In this document: in pieces, positions 1 through 9,558 of the stretch
Position numbering within the stretch: position 1 is the first letter of the stretch
How the letters are laid out: each line of letters opens with the position of its first letter
Source of the DNA: an uncultured Opitutia bacterium
GTDB lineage: Bacteria > Verrucomicrobiota > Verrucomicrobiia > Opitutales > Opitutaceae
Assembly (NCBI GenBank): GCA_903877135.1
Contig: CAIRCN010000038.1
Location: 142,902 to 206,901 of the forward strand
Reading direction: 5' to 3'
DNA: 64,000 bases
The notes under the pieces: model-generated
Told to the model about the DNA's origin: nothing
What the model saw: only the letters and a program-made list of their open reading frames with translations
Database searches by the model: none
Translations under genes and position numbers: made by a program

Positions 1-2
1 TT

Positions 3-155
3 CTTGGGCTGAGCTACTCCATGGGACTCGGCGTTCCGAAAATCCCAGAGCAGGCCGTCTTCTGGCTGCGGAGAGCCGTGGCACTTGGAAACGAAAATGC
101 CCTCGCCGCGCTGAAACAACTCGGGGCCAAACACGAAACTTCAACCGAGCAATAG
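3..155 (+). CDS. Sel1-like repeat protein, C-terminal end (partial)
   Basis: The frame is open from the window edge to a TAG stop at 153-155, giving about 50 residues with no start inside the window. It contains one Sel1-type (SLR) repeat: LG..Y..G.GVP, then a paired A..WLRRAVALGNENA helix, then LKQLG. It ends in a short polar tail. SLR proteins are TPR-like solenoids that act as scaffolds, often in the envelope or in signalling. The spacing of Gly, Ala and aromatic residues fits the family well, but what the whole protein does cannot be judged from this fragment. Confidence 0.7.
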   Translation, partial: LGLSYSMGLGVPKIPEQAVFWLRRAVALGNENALAALKQLGAKHETSTEQ

Positions 156-542
156 TGTGTGGATCGATTCGGCCCTCAGGCGCTGTCACTGCACCGAGCA
201 GGAGTCGTTGCAAAGGTAGCGGAGCGTCAGGTCGGAAAATCTGCCGCTGCGATGCGGCTATGGACGAGCATCGGCTAGCGATTCGGCGCGACCGTCAGGG
301 CAGATCCGACAAAGACAACTGGTGCGCACGGACGTAAAGCGCGATTCATCGACTTCATTGGCGTCAGACTGCGCCACACGGAGTGATCGCCGTCCTGCCG
401 CGAAAGCTGGCCGCAGTCCCCGCCCAGAACCTGTCATCCGGCCGTTTTCTGTTTGCTCCCGGCCCACCGCTCCGCTCTGTCCTTTGTGGCAACAGGGGTT
501 TCCTTACCGGACGGCTTCGGTTGCCGCGTTTTCTCGCAACCC
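156..542. other. Intergenic region, no gene seen
   Basis: This 387-base stretch lies between the Sel1 fragment and the purA-like gene. Its short open frames have no recognisable protein features. I saw no convincing hairpin terminator or promoter pair. The upstream extension of the purA frame (453-542) reads as low-complexity sequence without homology features and is probably not translated. Confidence 0.4.
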
Positions 543-2087
543 ATGTGCCTCATCCCATTTTCCAGCCAGCTCATCGCCGATGTCGGCATTTCCCTCGGCG
601 ACGAGGGCAAGGGCCGGCTCATCCCCGAGATCGCCAACGAGCTCCGTGGCACCGCCGCATCTGTTTCCGTTGTCCTCAAGGTCAACGGCGGCGCCAACTC
701 CGGTCACACCGCCGGCGGCATCAAGCTCAACCTCCTGCCCGCCGGCGTCGTCATTCGGGACGCCGCCCACCTCTGCATTGGCAGCGGCGTCGTCGCTGAC
801 CCGCGCAAAATCTGGTGGGAAGCCACGCCCCTTGAGCACAAGGGCCACACCGTCCTCGCGCGCCTGCTGATCGACGAGCGCACGATGGTCTCCGACCTCA
901 CGCACCGCTTGCTCGACCTCGCCTGGGAGGACTACCGCGTCAACGTCATCCGCGAGGAGCCGCGTGGCTCAACCGGCCGCGGCATCACCCCCGCCTATGT
1001 CGACGAGGTCGGCCAGTGCCAAATCACCTTCGCCGACTTCCTCGGCGGCCCGAATTATTTTGCCCGCAAACTCGCCCAGCGCGCCGACCGCGCCTGCCGC
1101 ACCATCCAGCACGTTTGCCAGGTCAGCGAGGCGACGTGGAACTCGTTCTTCGAAAAACTCTCCGGCGCCGAATATCGAGCCAACGAGGAGGCGATCCAGC
1201 TCGGCTGTTTCAAGCACACCGATTTCGATTTCAAAATCTTCCGCGGCGCCGCGCCCTTCACGCTCAACCTGCCGCGCCTCACCGAGGTTTACTGGGACGC
1301 CGGCACGCGCCTTGCGAAAAACATCGGCGAGGTCCGCGAGCTCATCCTTGGCGAACTCCGCGCCGGCCGCACGGTCATCGGCGAGTTCGGGCAGGCCTAC
1401 TGGCTCGACAAGCGCCACGGCTTTTCGCCCAACGTCACCGCCTCGCACACCTTCACCCCTGAGTTCTTCGAGAGCGCCGGCATCCCCGTGCAGCGCATCC
1501 ACACCTTCGGCGTCGCCAAGGCCTACGACACCAAGGTCGGAACGCACACCTTCCTCACGCAGATGGACGACGCGCACCCGCTCGCCGTGAAGCTGAAGCA
1601 AATTGAGTTCGGCACCAGCACCGGCCGCCAGCGCATGGGCGGCTGGTATGACGCCGTGGAAAAAGGCGATGCCCTCCGCTACGGCGGGTATCAGGACCTA
1701 ATGCTCAACAAGTCCGACGCCCTCACGCACAGCGGCGAGTGGCGCGGCGATCTTCAAATCTGCATCGCCTACGAGGACGCCAGCGGTCGCCGCTACACGC
1801 ACGTCCCACGCAACGAAGCCCTGCGCAAGACGCTCCGCCCGGTTTACTCGCAGCACCCCGGCTGGTCCGAGGACATCTCGACCGTGCGCCGCTTCGCCGA
1901 TCTCCCGCGCAACGCCCAGCGCTACGTCGCCGCGATGGTGCGGAGCGTCCTCGACGTCGCCTACGCCGGCGAACCGTGGCCCATCGCGGACAAGCTTCCT
2001 AACCTTCGCTACCTCGGCGTCGGCCCACAGCCCTCGCAGATCATCAAGGACGTGCCAGCGACAGCGGAGCTGGTGAAACTCGTGTAG
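543..2087 (+). CDS. purA: Divergent adenylosuccinate synthetase (PurA family)
   Basis: PurA condenses IMP and aspartate with GTP to form adenylosuccinate, the first step from IMP to AMP. The 514-residue protein keeps GDEGKGR (residues 19-25), including the catalytic Asp. It also keeps a GGANSGHT loop (usual GGNNAGHT), GSTGRGI, a [14 protein letters not shown] block and a C-terminal VGP..SQII. It departs from the family elsewhere: the usual QWGDEGKGK is SLGDEGKGR, and the EGAQG...GTYPFVTSSN loop is replaced by [14 protein letters not shown] then NVTASHT. The family is typically about 430 residues, so this one is long. The ATG at 543 was chosen because upstream codons look non-coding; no Shine-Dalgarno site is seen. 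It could be a paralogue with a shifted substrate rather than the housekeeping enzyme. Confidence 0.75.
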   Translation: MCLIPFSSQLIADVGISLGDEGKGRLIPEIANELRGTAASVSVVLKVNGGANSGHTAGGIKLNLLPAGVVIRDAAHLCIGSGVVADPRKIWWEATPLEHKGHTVLARLLIDERTMVSDLTHRLLDLAWEDYRVNVIREEPRGSTGRGITPAYVDEVGQCQITFADFLGGPNYFARKLAQRADRACRTIQHVCQVSEATWNSFFEKLSGAEYRANEEAIQLGCFKHTDFDFKIFRGAAPFTLNLPRLTEVYWDAGTRLAKNIGEVRELILGELRAGRTVIGEFGQAYWLDKRHGFSPNVTASHTFTPEFFESAGIPVQRIHTFGVAKAYDTKVGTHTFLTQMDDAHPLAVKLKQIEFGTSTGRQRMGGWYDAVEKGDALRYGGYQDLMLNKSDALTHSGEWRGDLQICIAYEDASGRRYTHVPRNEALRKTLRPVYSQHPGWSEDISTVRRFADLPRNAQRYVAAMVRSVLDVAYAGEPWPIADKLPNLRYLGVGPQPSQIIKDVPATAELVKLV

Positions 2088-2096
2088 CGCCGGCGT

Positions 2097-3368
2097 TCAG
2101 GACTCCAACCGCGCCTTCACTTCGCCGAGGAGGTAGATCGAGCCCGTCACGACCAACACATCGTCGGGATCACCGCCAGTGCAGGTGTCAGGCGCGGGAA
2201 ACAGTTCCACCACCGTCGCCCGCACGATGCGCCCCCGGAAATCCGGTGGTACCAGCGACTCAAGTTCCTCATGGCTGCATGCCCGTGGTTGGTCCGGCAC
2301 GACGAAATGGATTTCTCTCGCGTGCCGGCAGATCGTCTCGATCAGCGGTCGTGCGCGGTCCGCGCCGAGCACACCGGCGATCACGACCGGCGTTCGGCCC
2401 GTCTCGGCGACGAGGCGCGCAAGGTTGCGGTCAAGCACCTCCGCGCCCTCGGGGTTGTGGGAGGCGTCGAGGATCGCCAGCCGGCCGCCGATCCGCACGC
2501 GCTGCCACCGGCCGGCCCATTCGACCTGCCGCAGTCCGCGCGCAATCGCTTCATCGCTGATGCGCCACCGCGGCGCCAGAGTCCGCGCCGCCAGGGCGGC
2601 GGTCGCGGCATTCCACCGCTGGTAGTCGCCTTCAAGATTTGTGTTGGGATAGCCAGCCACTTCCTCACCGAACTCATCCCTCACCGAGCGAATCGTCGCG
2701 CCGCACCCGGCGGCGATTCCGCGGACAACCCGCTCTGCCTCGGCCGGCATTCGGCCGATCACAACCGAACGGCCGGGTTTGACTACGCCGGCTTTTTCCG
2801 CCGCGATCTGCCCGATGCTGCCGCCGAGCAGTTCGCAGTGGTCCAGGCCGATGGAAGTGATGATGGACACTTCGGGCGTGACGATATTGGTGGCGTCGAG
2901 CCGGCCGCCGAGGCCGACCTCGATGACGCCGATGTCGCAGCGCCGGCGCGTGAACTGCAACAACGCCATTGCCGTGAGATATTCAAAAAAACTCGGCTGA
3001 TCGTCCGCGCCGCCCACCACCGCGATTCGCTCGGCCAGCGGCCGGAGTTCGCGGGCATAGGCCACGATTTCATTTTCGGTCAGCATCTGGCGGTCCACCT
3101 GCACCCGCTCGCCGAGATGCACGAGGTGGGGCGACGTGTAGAGCCCGGTGCGCCAGCCGGCGGCGCGTAGAATGGCTTCGAGCATCGCGGAAACAGAGCC
3201 CTTTCCGTTGGTGCCGGCCACATGCACGACCGGCAGCGTGCGCTCTGGATTTCCCAGCGCGGCGGCCAGCGGACGCATGCGGTCGATGCCGTATTTTGCA
3301 CCGCGCGGTTTCAGGCCGAAGAGGTAGGCGGTGACCGCCGCGTATTCGGCCTGATCGCTCGCAGGCAT
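2097..3368 (-). CDS. folC: Folylpolyglutamate / dihydrofolate synthase
   Basis: FolC adds glutamate to folates and in many bacteria also makes dihydrofolate from dihydropteroate. The 423-residue protein shows the Mur-ligase-like P-loop GTNGKGS at residues 52-58, YTSPHL, the EVGLGGRLDATN motif, TSIGLDHCELLG and a later DASHNPEGA motif, all in family order and at normal length. It converges on the purA-like gene with a 9-base gap. It lies just downstream of accD on the same strand (14 bases), an accD-folC order also known from other bacteria, so the two are probably co-transcribed. Confidence 0.93.
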   Translation of the reverse strand: MPASDQAEYAAVTAYLFGLKPRGAKYGIDRMRPLAAALGNPERTLPVVHVAGTNGKGSVSAMLEAILRAAGWRTGLYTSPHLVHLGERVQVDRQMLTENEIVAYARELRPLAERIAVVGGADDQPSFFEYLTAMALLQFTRRRCDIGVIEVGLGGRLDATNIVTPEVSIITSIGLDHCELLGGSIGQIAAEKAGVVKPGRSVVIGRMPAEAERVVRGIAAGCGATIRSVRDEFGEEVAGYPNTNLEGDYQRWNAATAALAARTLAPRWRISDEAIARGLRQVEWAGRWQRVRIGGRLAILDASHNPEGAEVLDRNLARLVAETGRTPVVIAGVLGADRARPLIETICRHAREIHFVVPDQPRACSHEELESLVPPDFRGRIVRATVVELFPAPDTCTGGDPDDVLVVTGSIYLLGEVKARLES

Positions 3369-3382
3369 GACGGTGCCGGTGG

Positions 3383-4258
3383 CTAGCTCTTGGCCGCGCC
3401 GGAGGGAGCGGCCGGCTTTCGAACGTGCAGCGCAAGCAAAATGTCTCTCAACCGGTCGCGCATCTCAAGCCGCGTCACAATCTGGTCGATGAGACCATGC
3501 TTGAGCAGAAATTCGGAAGTCTGAAAACCGGGCGGCAACGTCTGCTTGGTCGTGTCCTTGATGACGCGTGCGCCGGCGAAGCCGATCAGCGCGCCTGGCT
3601 CAGCCAAAATGACATCGCCCAATGTCGCGTAGCTGGCGGAAATGCCGCCCGTCGTCGGATTCGTCAGCACCGAAATAAAAGGGAGTCTCGCCTGGGCCAG
3701 TCGCCCGAGGGCGGCGCTGGTCTTGGCCATCTGCATCAGCGAAAGGATGCCCTCCTGCATCCGCGCACCGCCGCCGGTGCTGAAAATGATGCAGGGCGTC
3801 TTCTGCTCGATCGCACGCTCGATGGCGCGGGTGATTTTTTCCCCGACCGCGGAGCCCAGCGTGCCGCCGCAAAACCGGAAATCCATTACCGCGAGCGACA
3901 CCGCGATGCCGTGGATGGCCCCGGTGCCAGTGATGACTGCTTCGGAAAGGCCGCTCTGTTTCTCGTATTTTGCGAGCCGGCTCGGATATGAGGCTGAATC
4001 GACGAATCCGAGCGGGTCGCCGGAGCGCACGCCAGCGTCCGTCTCGACGAACGTGCCCGGATCGGTGAGGTGCGCGATCCGCTCGCGCGCCCCGATCGGG
4101 AAATGATAGCCGCTCTTCGGCACTACCATCTGGTTGTCCTCGATCTCCCGGGTGAAAATAGGCTCACCGCTAACCGGGTCTTTGGTGTAAACCCCCTGCG
4201 GAATTTCCTTCTTGCGGGTTTTGCGGACTGCGTAGGTCGGCTTGTCGAAGTGCGTCAT
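3383..4258 (-). CDS. accD: Acetyl-CoA carboxylase carboxyltransferase subunit beta, lacking the zinc-ribbon cysteines
   Basis: AccD pairs with AccA to transfer carboxyl from carboxybiotin to acetyl-CoA, making malonyl-CoA for fatty acid synthesis in the cytoplasm. The 291-residue protein aligns end to end with the family: [55 protein letters not shown] and GFAGARVI. The N-terminal zinc ribbon normally has CxxC...CPKC. Here it reads TKDPVSG (25-31) and VVPKSG (45-50), so the four cysteine positions (27, 30, 46, 49) are Asp, Ser, Val and Ser. The rest of the domain is intact, so this looks like loss of zinc, not truncation. It lies upstream of folC. Confidence 0.93.
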   Translation of the reverse strand: MTHFDKPTYAVRKTRKKEIPQGVYTKDPVSGEPIFTREIEDNQMVVPKSGYHFPIGARERIAHLTDPGTFVETDAGVRSGDPLGFVDSASYPSRLAKYEKQSGLSEAVITGTGAIHGIAVSLAVMDFRFCGGTLGSAVGEKITRAIERAIEQKTPCIIFSTGGGARMQEGILSLMQMAKTSAALGRLAQARLPFISVLTNPTTGGISASYATLGDVILAEPGALIGFAGARVIKDTTKQTLPPGFQTSEFLLKHGLIDQIVTRLEMRDRLRDILLALHVRKPAAPSGAAKS

Positions 4259-4264
4259 GGGGCG

Positions 4265-4989
4265 TCAGCTGTGGCCGAAAGTGATCACGTCGAGGTTCGC
4301 GCAACCGGCACGGCGAAGCGCGTGCGCGCAACTGTTGAGCGTGGAGCCGGTGGTGAAAACGTCATCGACCAGGACATAATGCAGGCCGGGAGTTATGCGG
4401 GCGCGCGGAGCCAGTGCAAAGGCATTTTTGAGGTTAAGCTGGCGAGCCCGTCTGTCGTGATGGGTTTGCGATACCGTATCGACCGTGCGGCGGAGCACCG
4501 CCGCGATCCATGCTGTGCCCTCGGTCGCGCGCGCCAGACACCCGGCGATCAGGTCACTCTGGTTGAAGCCGCGCTCCCGCTCCTTGCGCCGGTGTCGCGG
4601 CACGGGCACCAGGAGAGCGTCGCGCGCCAGTTCCAACGCGTGGGGCGCCCGGCGAAAAACCGCCTCAATATCCGCAAGCACATGGACACCGCGATGGTAT
4701 TTTCACTCGTGGACGAGTGCGCGGGCCGGTCCCTTCAGCAGCATTGCCGTGCGCCCCTCGCGAAACGCCGGCGCGAGTTCCGGCAATGCGGACACATCCG
4801 CTCGCCCGCCAGCTCGCAGTAAAATGGATGCCCGCAAGTCGAACAATGCGGCGGGTGAACGAAATCCAGTTGCGCCGCGCACCGCGGGCACAGGTGACGG
4901 AACTCCCCATCACTCGGCACCAACCCGCGGCAGTTCACGCACACCGGTGGGAAAACCACGTCGCTGAACCCGCGGCCCAACCGCTGCAT
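4265..4989 (-). pseudogene. comF: comF-type phosphoribosyltransferase, broken by a frameshift and a nonsense codon
   Basis: ComF/GntX proteins pair an N-terminal zinc finger with a phosphoribosyltransferase domain and in naturally competent bacteria help take up DNA. Codons from the ATG at 4989 give the finger (CVNC, CPRC, CSTCGHPF, CPHCR). The frame then slips near 4779-4782, where one G seems to be missing before the expected ELAPAFREG, and the original frame stops at 4735. In the downstream frame ALVHE is followed by TGA (4703-4705) in place of Trp or Leu, then KYHRG. The PRPP motif YVLVDDVFTTGST follows intact to 4265. Two lesions within about 80 bases argue for a pseudogene; assembly error is possible. 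It starts 8 bases after truA. Confidence 0.75.
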
Positions 4990-4997
4990 CGCCGCCT

Positions 4998-5756
4998 TCA
5001 CGCGTAGAAAACTTTGACGAGAAATAGTCCTTGCGGCGGCGCGGTCTGAACCAACGCCGTGCGCTTCTGGGTGCCGAGAATCTCGCGCACTTGCGCCGGC
5101 GTGAGCTTGCCCTCCCCCACCGCCACCAGCACGCCGACCAGACTGCGGACCATTTTGTAGAGAAATCCGTCGGCCTCTGCCGTGATCCGCACAAGCCGGC
5201 CGCGCCGCGTGACGTCGAGCCGGCGGAGATCGCGCACCGTGTCCTCGCGCTCGGTCCCGTTCAGCGCGGTGAATGAGCGGAAGTCGTGCCGCCCGCGCAA
5301 CACGGTCGCCGCCGCCCGCATCGCCGCCAGATCGAGCGGGCGAAATACCGGCCAGCAATACGGCCGTGTGAACGGATCGGCGTCGCCGAGATGCACGCGG
5401 TATTCGTAGCGCTTGCCCGTCGCCTGAAACCGCGCATGAAACGCAGCGGGCACCACGCGTGCCGACTTGACCTGAATCGCGGGCGGCAGGCCGGTGCGGA
5501 GCGCCGCCAGCAGCTTGTCCGCGCCGTGCCGCCAATCCGCGTCGAAGTGAAACACCTGGCCCAGCGCATGCACACCGGCATCGGTGCGACCACTGCCGTG
5601 GAGGCGCACGGGCACTTTGAAAATTTTCGCCAGCCGCGCCTCAATCACATCCTGAATCGCCGCCCCGCCGGCCTGGCTCTGCCAGCCGGCGAACGCCGTG
5701 CCATCGTAGGCACAGACACACTTCCACCGCCGGGTTTCAGAAATTATTACTGACAT
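4998..5756 (-). CDS. truA: tRNA pseudouridine(38-40) synthase
   Basis: TruA converts uridines 38-40 in the anticodon arm of many tRNAs to pseudouridine. From the ATG at 5756 the protein is 252 residues. It carries the catalytic GRTDAGVHA motif (residues 56-64, Asp59), the N-terminal YDGTAFAGWQ motif, GKRYEYR, DFRSF and the C-terminal GFLYKMVRSLVG segment. A GTG nine codons upstream is an alternative start; neither start has a clear Shine-Dalgarno site. It is followed after 8 bases by the broken comF and diverges from the HAD gene at 5808. Confidence 0.93.
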   Translation of the reverse strand: MSVIISETRRWKCVCAYDGTAFAGWQSQAGGAAIQDVIEARLAKIFKVPVRLHGSGRTDAGVHALGQVFHFDADWRHGADKLLAALRTGLPPAIQVKSARVVPAAFHARFQATGKRYEYRVHLGDADPFTRPYCWPVFRPLDLAAMRAAATVLRGRHDFRSFTALNGTEREDTVRDLRRLDVTRRGRLVRITAEADGFLYKMVRSLVGVLVAVGEGKLTPAQVREILGTQKRTALVQTAPPQGLFLVKVFYA

Positions 5757-5807
5757 CACACGGAAGATTGCACGTCCGGCCACGCGCTGTCCAAAGTGTT
5801 TTCACCG

Positions 5808-6458
5808 ATGACCAAAATTCGCCACCGCCACCTCATCTGGGATTGGAACGGCACACTCCTCGACGACCTCGATCTCAGCATCGCGGTGATGAACACCCTC
5901 CTTGACCGCCGCCAACTCCCGCGGCTCGACCGCACGCGCTACCACACGCTCTTCGATTTTCCCGTGCGTGCCTATTACGAACGCCTCGGCTTCGATCCCG
6001 CCCGCGACAGCTTCGAACGCCTGAGCGTAGAGTTCATCTCCGGCTACGATGCCCGCCGCCTCGAGGCCACGCTCCACTGCGACACCCGCACTGTTCTCGC
6101 CGCCGCCAAAGCCGCCGGGCTGCAACAGTCGATCCTATCGGCCTACCGTCACGAGACCCTTGTCGAAATCGTCACCCACTTCGGCATCGCCGCGCATTTC
6201 GCCCACATTACCGGACTCGATAACATCCACGCCCACAGCAAGGTCGCCCTCGGCCACGAACTCGTCCGCCGCCTCGGCGTGCCGCCCGCGGAAATCCTCC
6301 TCGTCGGCGACACGCTGCACGACCTGGAAGTCGCCCGCGAACTCGGCGTCGATTGCGCTCTCATTGCCGCCGGCCACCACCCCGCCAAACGCCTTCGTCT
6401 CAGCGGTGCGCCTGTCTTCCCCGACCTCGCCACCTTCGCTGCCGGCTACGGTCTTTAA
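5808..6458 (+). CDS. HAD-superfamily phosphatase (Gph-like)
   Basis: The 216-residue protein has HAD motif I near the N-terminus (DWNGTLLDD, residues 12-20), motif II in the ILSAYRH segment, a conserved Lys in HAHSK, and motif III/IV in LLVGDTLHDLEVA. Tryptophan and asparagine replace the second residues of the usual DxDGTL, but the nucleophile Asp and general acid layout are kept. The helical cap between motifs I and II is typical of phosphoglycolate phosphatase-like enzymes, though the substrate cannot be read from sequence. A GTG at 5796 is an alternative start. It converges on uvrA. Confidence 0.85.
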   Translation: MTKIRHRHLIWDWNGTLLDDLDLSIAVMNTLLDRRQLPRLDRTRYHTLFDFPVRAYYERLGFDPARDSFERLSVEFISGYDARRLEATLHCDTRTVLAAAKAAGLQQSILSAYRHETLVEIVTHFGIAAHFAHITGLDNIHAHSKVALGHELVRRLGVPPAEILLVGDTLHDLEVARELGVDCALIAAGHHPAKRLRLSGAPVFPDLATFAAGYGL

Positions 6459-6480
6459 GCGCCGTCCTGTCTGGAGCGTT

Positions 6481-9339
6481 TCACGCCCTCGCCAACGCAC
6501 GCCAGCGTTTCAGCGCGGCACCGGTGAGCGAGCTCTCGCAGGCCTCGATCTCGATTCGCGGGCCGGCGTAGATGAGGTCGCCGCCGTCGCGTCCGCCGCC
6601 GGGGCCGAGGTCGATCAGCCAGTCGGCGAGGTTGATCACGTCAAGGTTGTGCTCGATCACGATCACGGTGTTGCCCTGGTCGCGGAGTTTGAAGAGCAGG
6701 TCCATCAGCTTCTGGATGTCCACCCAGTGCAGGCCGGTCGTGGGTTCGTCTAGGATGTAGAGTGTGCTGCCCTGCTGGCGCTTGCTGAGCTCGAGGGAGA
6801 GTTTGATGCGCTGCGCCTCGCCGCCGGAGAGCGTCGTGGCCGACTGCCCAAGCGTGAGGTAGCCGAGGCCGACGGCGTCGAGCGTCTGGAGCTTATCCAT
6901 CACGCGGGGGATGTTGCGAAACAGCTGGATCGCCTCGCGCACGGTGAGCGCGAGCACGTCGGCGATCGACTTCCCGTGGAAGAGGATTTCCAGCGTCTCG
7001 CGGTTGAAGCGCCGGCCGCCGCAACCCGGGCACGGCGCGTAGGCGTCGGCCATGAACTGCATGTCGAGCTTGATGACGCCGTCGCCCTGGCAGCGCTCGC
7101 AACGACCGCCGCGCACATTGAACGAGAAGCGGCTCGCCTTGTAGCCGCGCACTTTCGCCAGCGGCACCTGTGCGAACAGGTCGCGGAGCAAGTCGAGCAG
7201 CCCGACGTAGGTGGCGGGGTTGGAGCGCGGGCTGCGGCCGATCGGCTCCTGATCGACCTGCACGAGCTTTTCGAAGAAATCGAGATTCTCGAGGTGACAG
7301 TGTTTGCCGGGAATGGTTTTCGCGCCGTTGAGCTTGCGCGCGGCGGCGGCGGCGAGGACGTCGTTCACCAGAGTGCTCTTGCCCGAGCCGCTGACGCCGG
7401 TGACGACGGTGAGCAGGCCGACGGGAAATTTCGCGTCGATGCCGCGGAGGTTGTTCGCGCGCGCCTCGCGCACGGTGAGCCAGGCGCCGTCGGGCGCCTT
7501 CGTTTTCGCATCCTTCACGACGCCGAGTTTGCGCGCAAGATACGGCCCCGTGCGCGAGATTTTCGCGGAGAGCATCGCGCACTGTGCGGGGGTGCCTTGA
7601 AAAAGAATCTGCCCACCCTCGACTCCCGCCTCGGGGCCGAGTTCGACAATCTCGTCCGCAATTCGAATTGTATCCTCGTCATGCTCGACCACGAGCACGG
7701 TGTTCCCGTGGTCGCGCAGCGCGATGAGCGTGTCGAGGAGTTTTTGGTTGTCGTGCGGGTGCAGGCCGATACTCGGCTCGTCGAGCACGTAGATCACGCC
7801 CATCAGACCCATGCCGAGCTGGGTGGCGAGCCGCACGCGCTGGGCCTCACCGCCAGAGAGCGTCGCGTAATCGCGGTCGAGCGTCAGGTAGCCAAGTCCG
7901 GTCTCAAGCAGGAAATGCAGCCGCTGCTCGATGCCGGTGACGACGTCGCGCACGGCCTCGTTGGCGCAGTGCGCTGCAACTATCTCGCAGGCGAAGGCGT
8001 GGGCCGCCGCAATGTCGAGCGCCATAAAGTCGGGAAAACTTCTCCCGCTGAGCCGCACAGCGCTGCTGCGGGCGTTGAGGCGCGTGCCGTGGCATTCGGG
8101 GCATTCGCCCGCCACCATGTAGGTGGTGAGCCGCGCCTGGAAGCCCTCACTGGCCGTGTGACGCCAACTGCTGTCGAGGTCAGCGATCACGCCGGGAAAC
8201 GGCATCGCCTTCGCCTCGCGCATGCGCCGGAGCTTGAAAGCGAACTGCCGGTCGCCGGCACCGTGCAGGATGGCGTGACGCGTTTCCTCCGGCAGCATTT
8301 TCCACGGCACATCTGCGTCGAATGGCAATTGCTCGGCGAGCTGCTTGAGCTGGGCGTTATGCTTGATGATGAGATTTTTTCCGCCGATACGCCACGGCTT
8401 GATCGCGCCCTCGCGCACGCTCTTCTCCGGGTCAGGCACAACCAACTCGGGCACGAAGCGGAGCTTGCGGCCGAGACCGCCGCAGGTGGCGCACGCACCT
8501 TCGGTGTGGTTAAAGGAGAAATGCCGCGAAGTGAGTTTGTCAAAAACGTCGCCGCATACTTCGCAAGCCAGCGATTGGCTGAGCGCCATTTCGCGCCATG
8601 GGGCCTCGGGCGATGCTTGCGCCAGCACGATCGTGCGGTCGCGACCCTCACGGAAGGCAAGCTCGAGCGAATCCGCCAGCCGGCTGCGCTGATCGACCGT
8701 GGCCACGAGGCGGTCCACGACGAGTTCGACAGCGATTTCCTTGGTGCCCGACGGCACGAGCTTCGAGTCGTCGAGGTTTTTGATTTCGCCGTCGAGCCGC
8801 ACGCGCTGAAACCCGCGCTGCCGCAGGCGCGGCAGCTCGTCGCGCAGCACGCTGGGCTTGGCGCGCAGGCAGGGCGCCAGTAGCATCACGCGCTGGCCGG
8901 CACACGCGGTGAGCACGCGCTGGACATTGTCATCGAGCGAGCGCTGCACGACGCGACCGCCGTCCTTTGGGCAAAGTTGCTCGCCGCACAGCGCCCAGAG
9001 GAGCCGGGCGTAATCGGCGATTTCGGTGGCGGTGGCGATCGTGCTGCGCGGACCGCCCTGCCCCGTGCGTTGCTCGATGGCGAGGACCGGCGAGAGGCCG
9101 TGGATGAAATCGACATCCGGCCGCCTGAGCTGGTCGAGCACCTGCCGCACCTGCGTGGAGAGGCTCTCCATGTATTTCCGGTAGCCCTCGGCATAAATGG
9201 TATCGAACGCCAGCGACGACTTGCCGGAGCCGCTTGGCCCAGTGATGACGACAAGCTTCCCGCGCGGGAGACGCAGCTCAAGGTTCTTGAGGTTGTGCTC
9301 GCGTGCGCCTTTGACGTGAATATGGGTCGCAGCCTGCAT
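6481..9339 (-). CDS. uvrA: Excinuclease ABC subunit A
   Basis: UvrA is the damage-recognition ATPase of nucleotide excision repair and loads UvrB. The 952-residue protein has two ABC modules: Walker [10 protein letters not shown] (residues 34-42) and GVSGSGKST in the second half, with signatures [12 protein letters not shown] and [12 protein letters not shown] and Walker B segments [12 protein letters not shown] and [12 protein letters not shown]. Zinc modules are visible as CEVC...CATC in the first half and CERC...CPGC in the second. The start at 9339 ([19 protein letters not shown]) matches the usual UvrA N-terminus better than the upstream ATG at 9354. It is divergent from the DUF1302 gene across about 220 bases. 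Confidence 0.95.
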   Translation of the reverse strand: MQAATHIHVKGAREHNLKNLELRLPRGKLVVITGPSGSGKSSLAFDTIYAEGYRKYMESLSTQVRQVLDQLRRPDVDFIHGLSPVLAIEQRTGQGGPRSTIATATEIADYARLLWALCGEQLCPKDGGRVVQRSLDDNVQRVLTACAGQRVMLLAPCLRAKPSVLRDELPRLRQRGFQRVRLDGEIKNLDDSKLVPSGTKEIAVELVVDRLVATVDQRSRLADSLELAFREGRDRTIVLAQASPEAPWREMALSQSLACEVCGDVFDKLTSRHFSFNHTEGACATCGGLGRKLRFVPELVVPDPEKSVREGAIKPWRIGGKNLIIKHNAQLKQLAEQLPFDADVPWKMLPEETRHAILHGAGDRQFAFKLRRMREAKAMPFPGVIADLDSSWRHTASEGFQARLTTYMVAGECPECHGTRLNARSSAVRLSGRSFPDFMALDIAAAHAFACEIVAAHCANEAVRDVVTGIEQRLHFLLETGLGYLTLDRDYATLSGGEAQRVRLATQLGMGLMGVIYVLDEPSIGLHPHDNQKLLDTLIALRDHGNTVLVVEHDEDTIRIADEIVELGPEAGVEGGQILFQGTPAQCAMLSAKISRTGPYLARKLGVVKDAKTKAPDGAWLTVREARANNLRGIDAKFPVGLLTVVTGVSGSGKSTLVNDVLAAAAARKLNGAKTIPGKHCHLENLDFFEKLVQVDQEPIGRSPRSNPATYVGLLDLLRDLFAQVPLAKVRGYKASRFSFNVRGGRCERCQGDGVIKLDMQFMADAYAPCPGCGGRRFNRETLEILFHGKSIADVLALTVREAIQLFRNIPRVMDKLQTLDAVGLGYLTLGQSATTLSGGEAQRIKLSLELSKRQQGSTLYILDEPTTGLHWVDIQKLMDLLFKLRDQGNTVIVIEHNLDVINLADWLIDLGPGGGRDGGDLIYAGPRIEIEACESSLTGAALKRWRALARA

Positions 9340-9558
9340 GGACGGAGCCCGCACCTTACGCGAATTGGCCTGAGGTCAAAGAGTGAACTGCAAATTTATT
9401 CCCGCGGGAGGATGATCTGTTTTGCACAAAGTTCGTTCTTGAATCGCGCCGCGCAACGGCGTTTGTTCGCCCCTTAGCAACCCGCTCTGTTTGACCCCCA
9501 ACCCCTCAACTGTCGCGCCAGTCGTCCTGCAAGGATTGCCGCGTTTTTCCTTACTACC

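Noticed and set aside
543..2087. PurZ (2-amino-adenylosuccinate synthetase) identity
   Set aside because: The catalytic Asp of PurA is kept in GDEGKGR, whereas PurZ replaces it. No phage genes are near.
6976..8883. A 635-residue frame antisense to uvrA
   Set aside because: It is a complement shadow; the uvrA reading is decisive.
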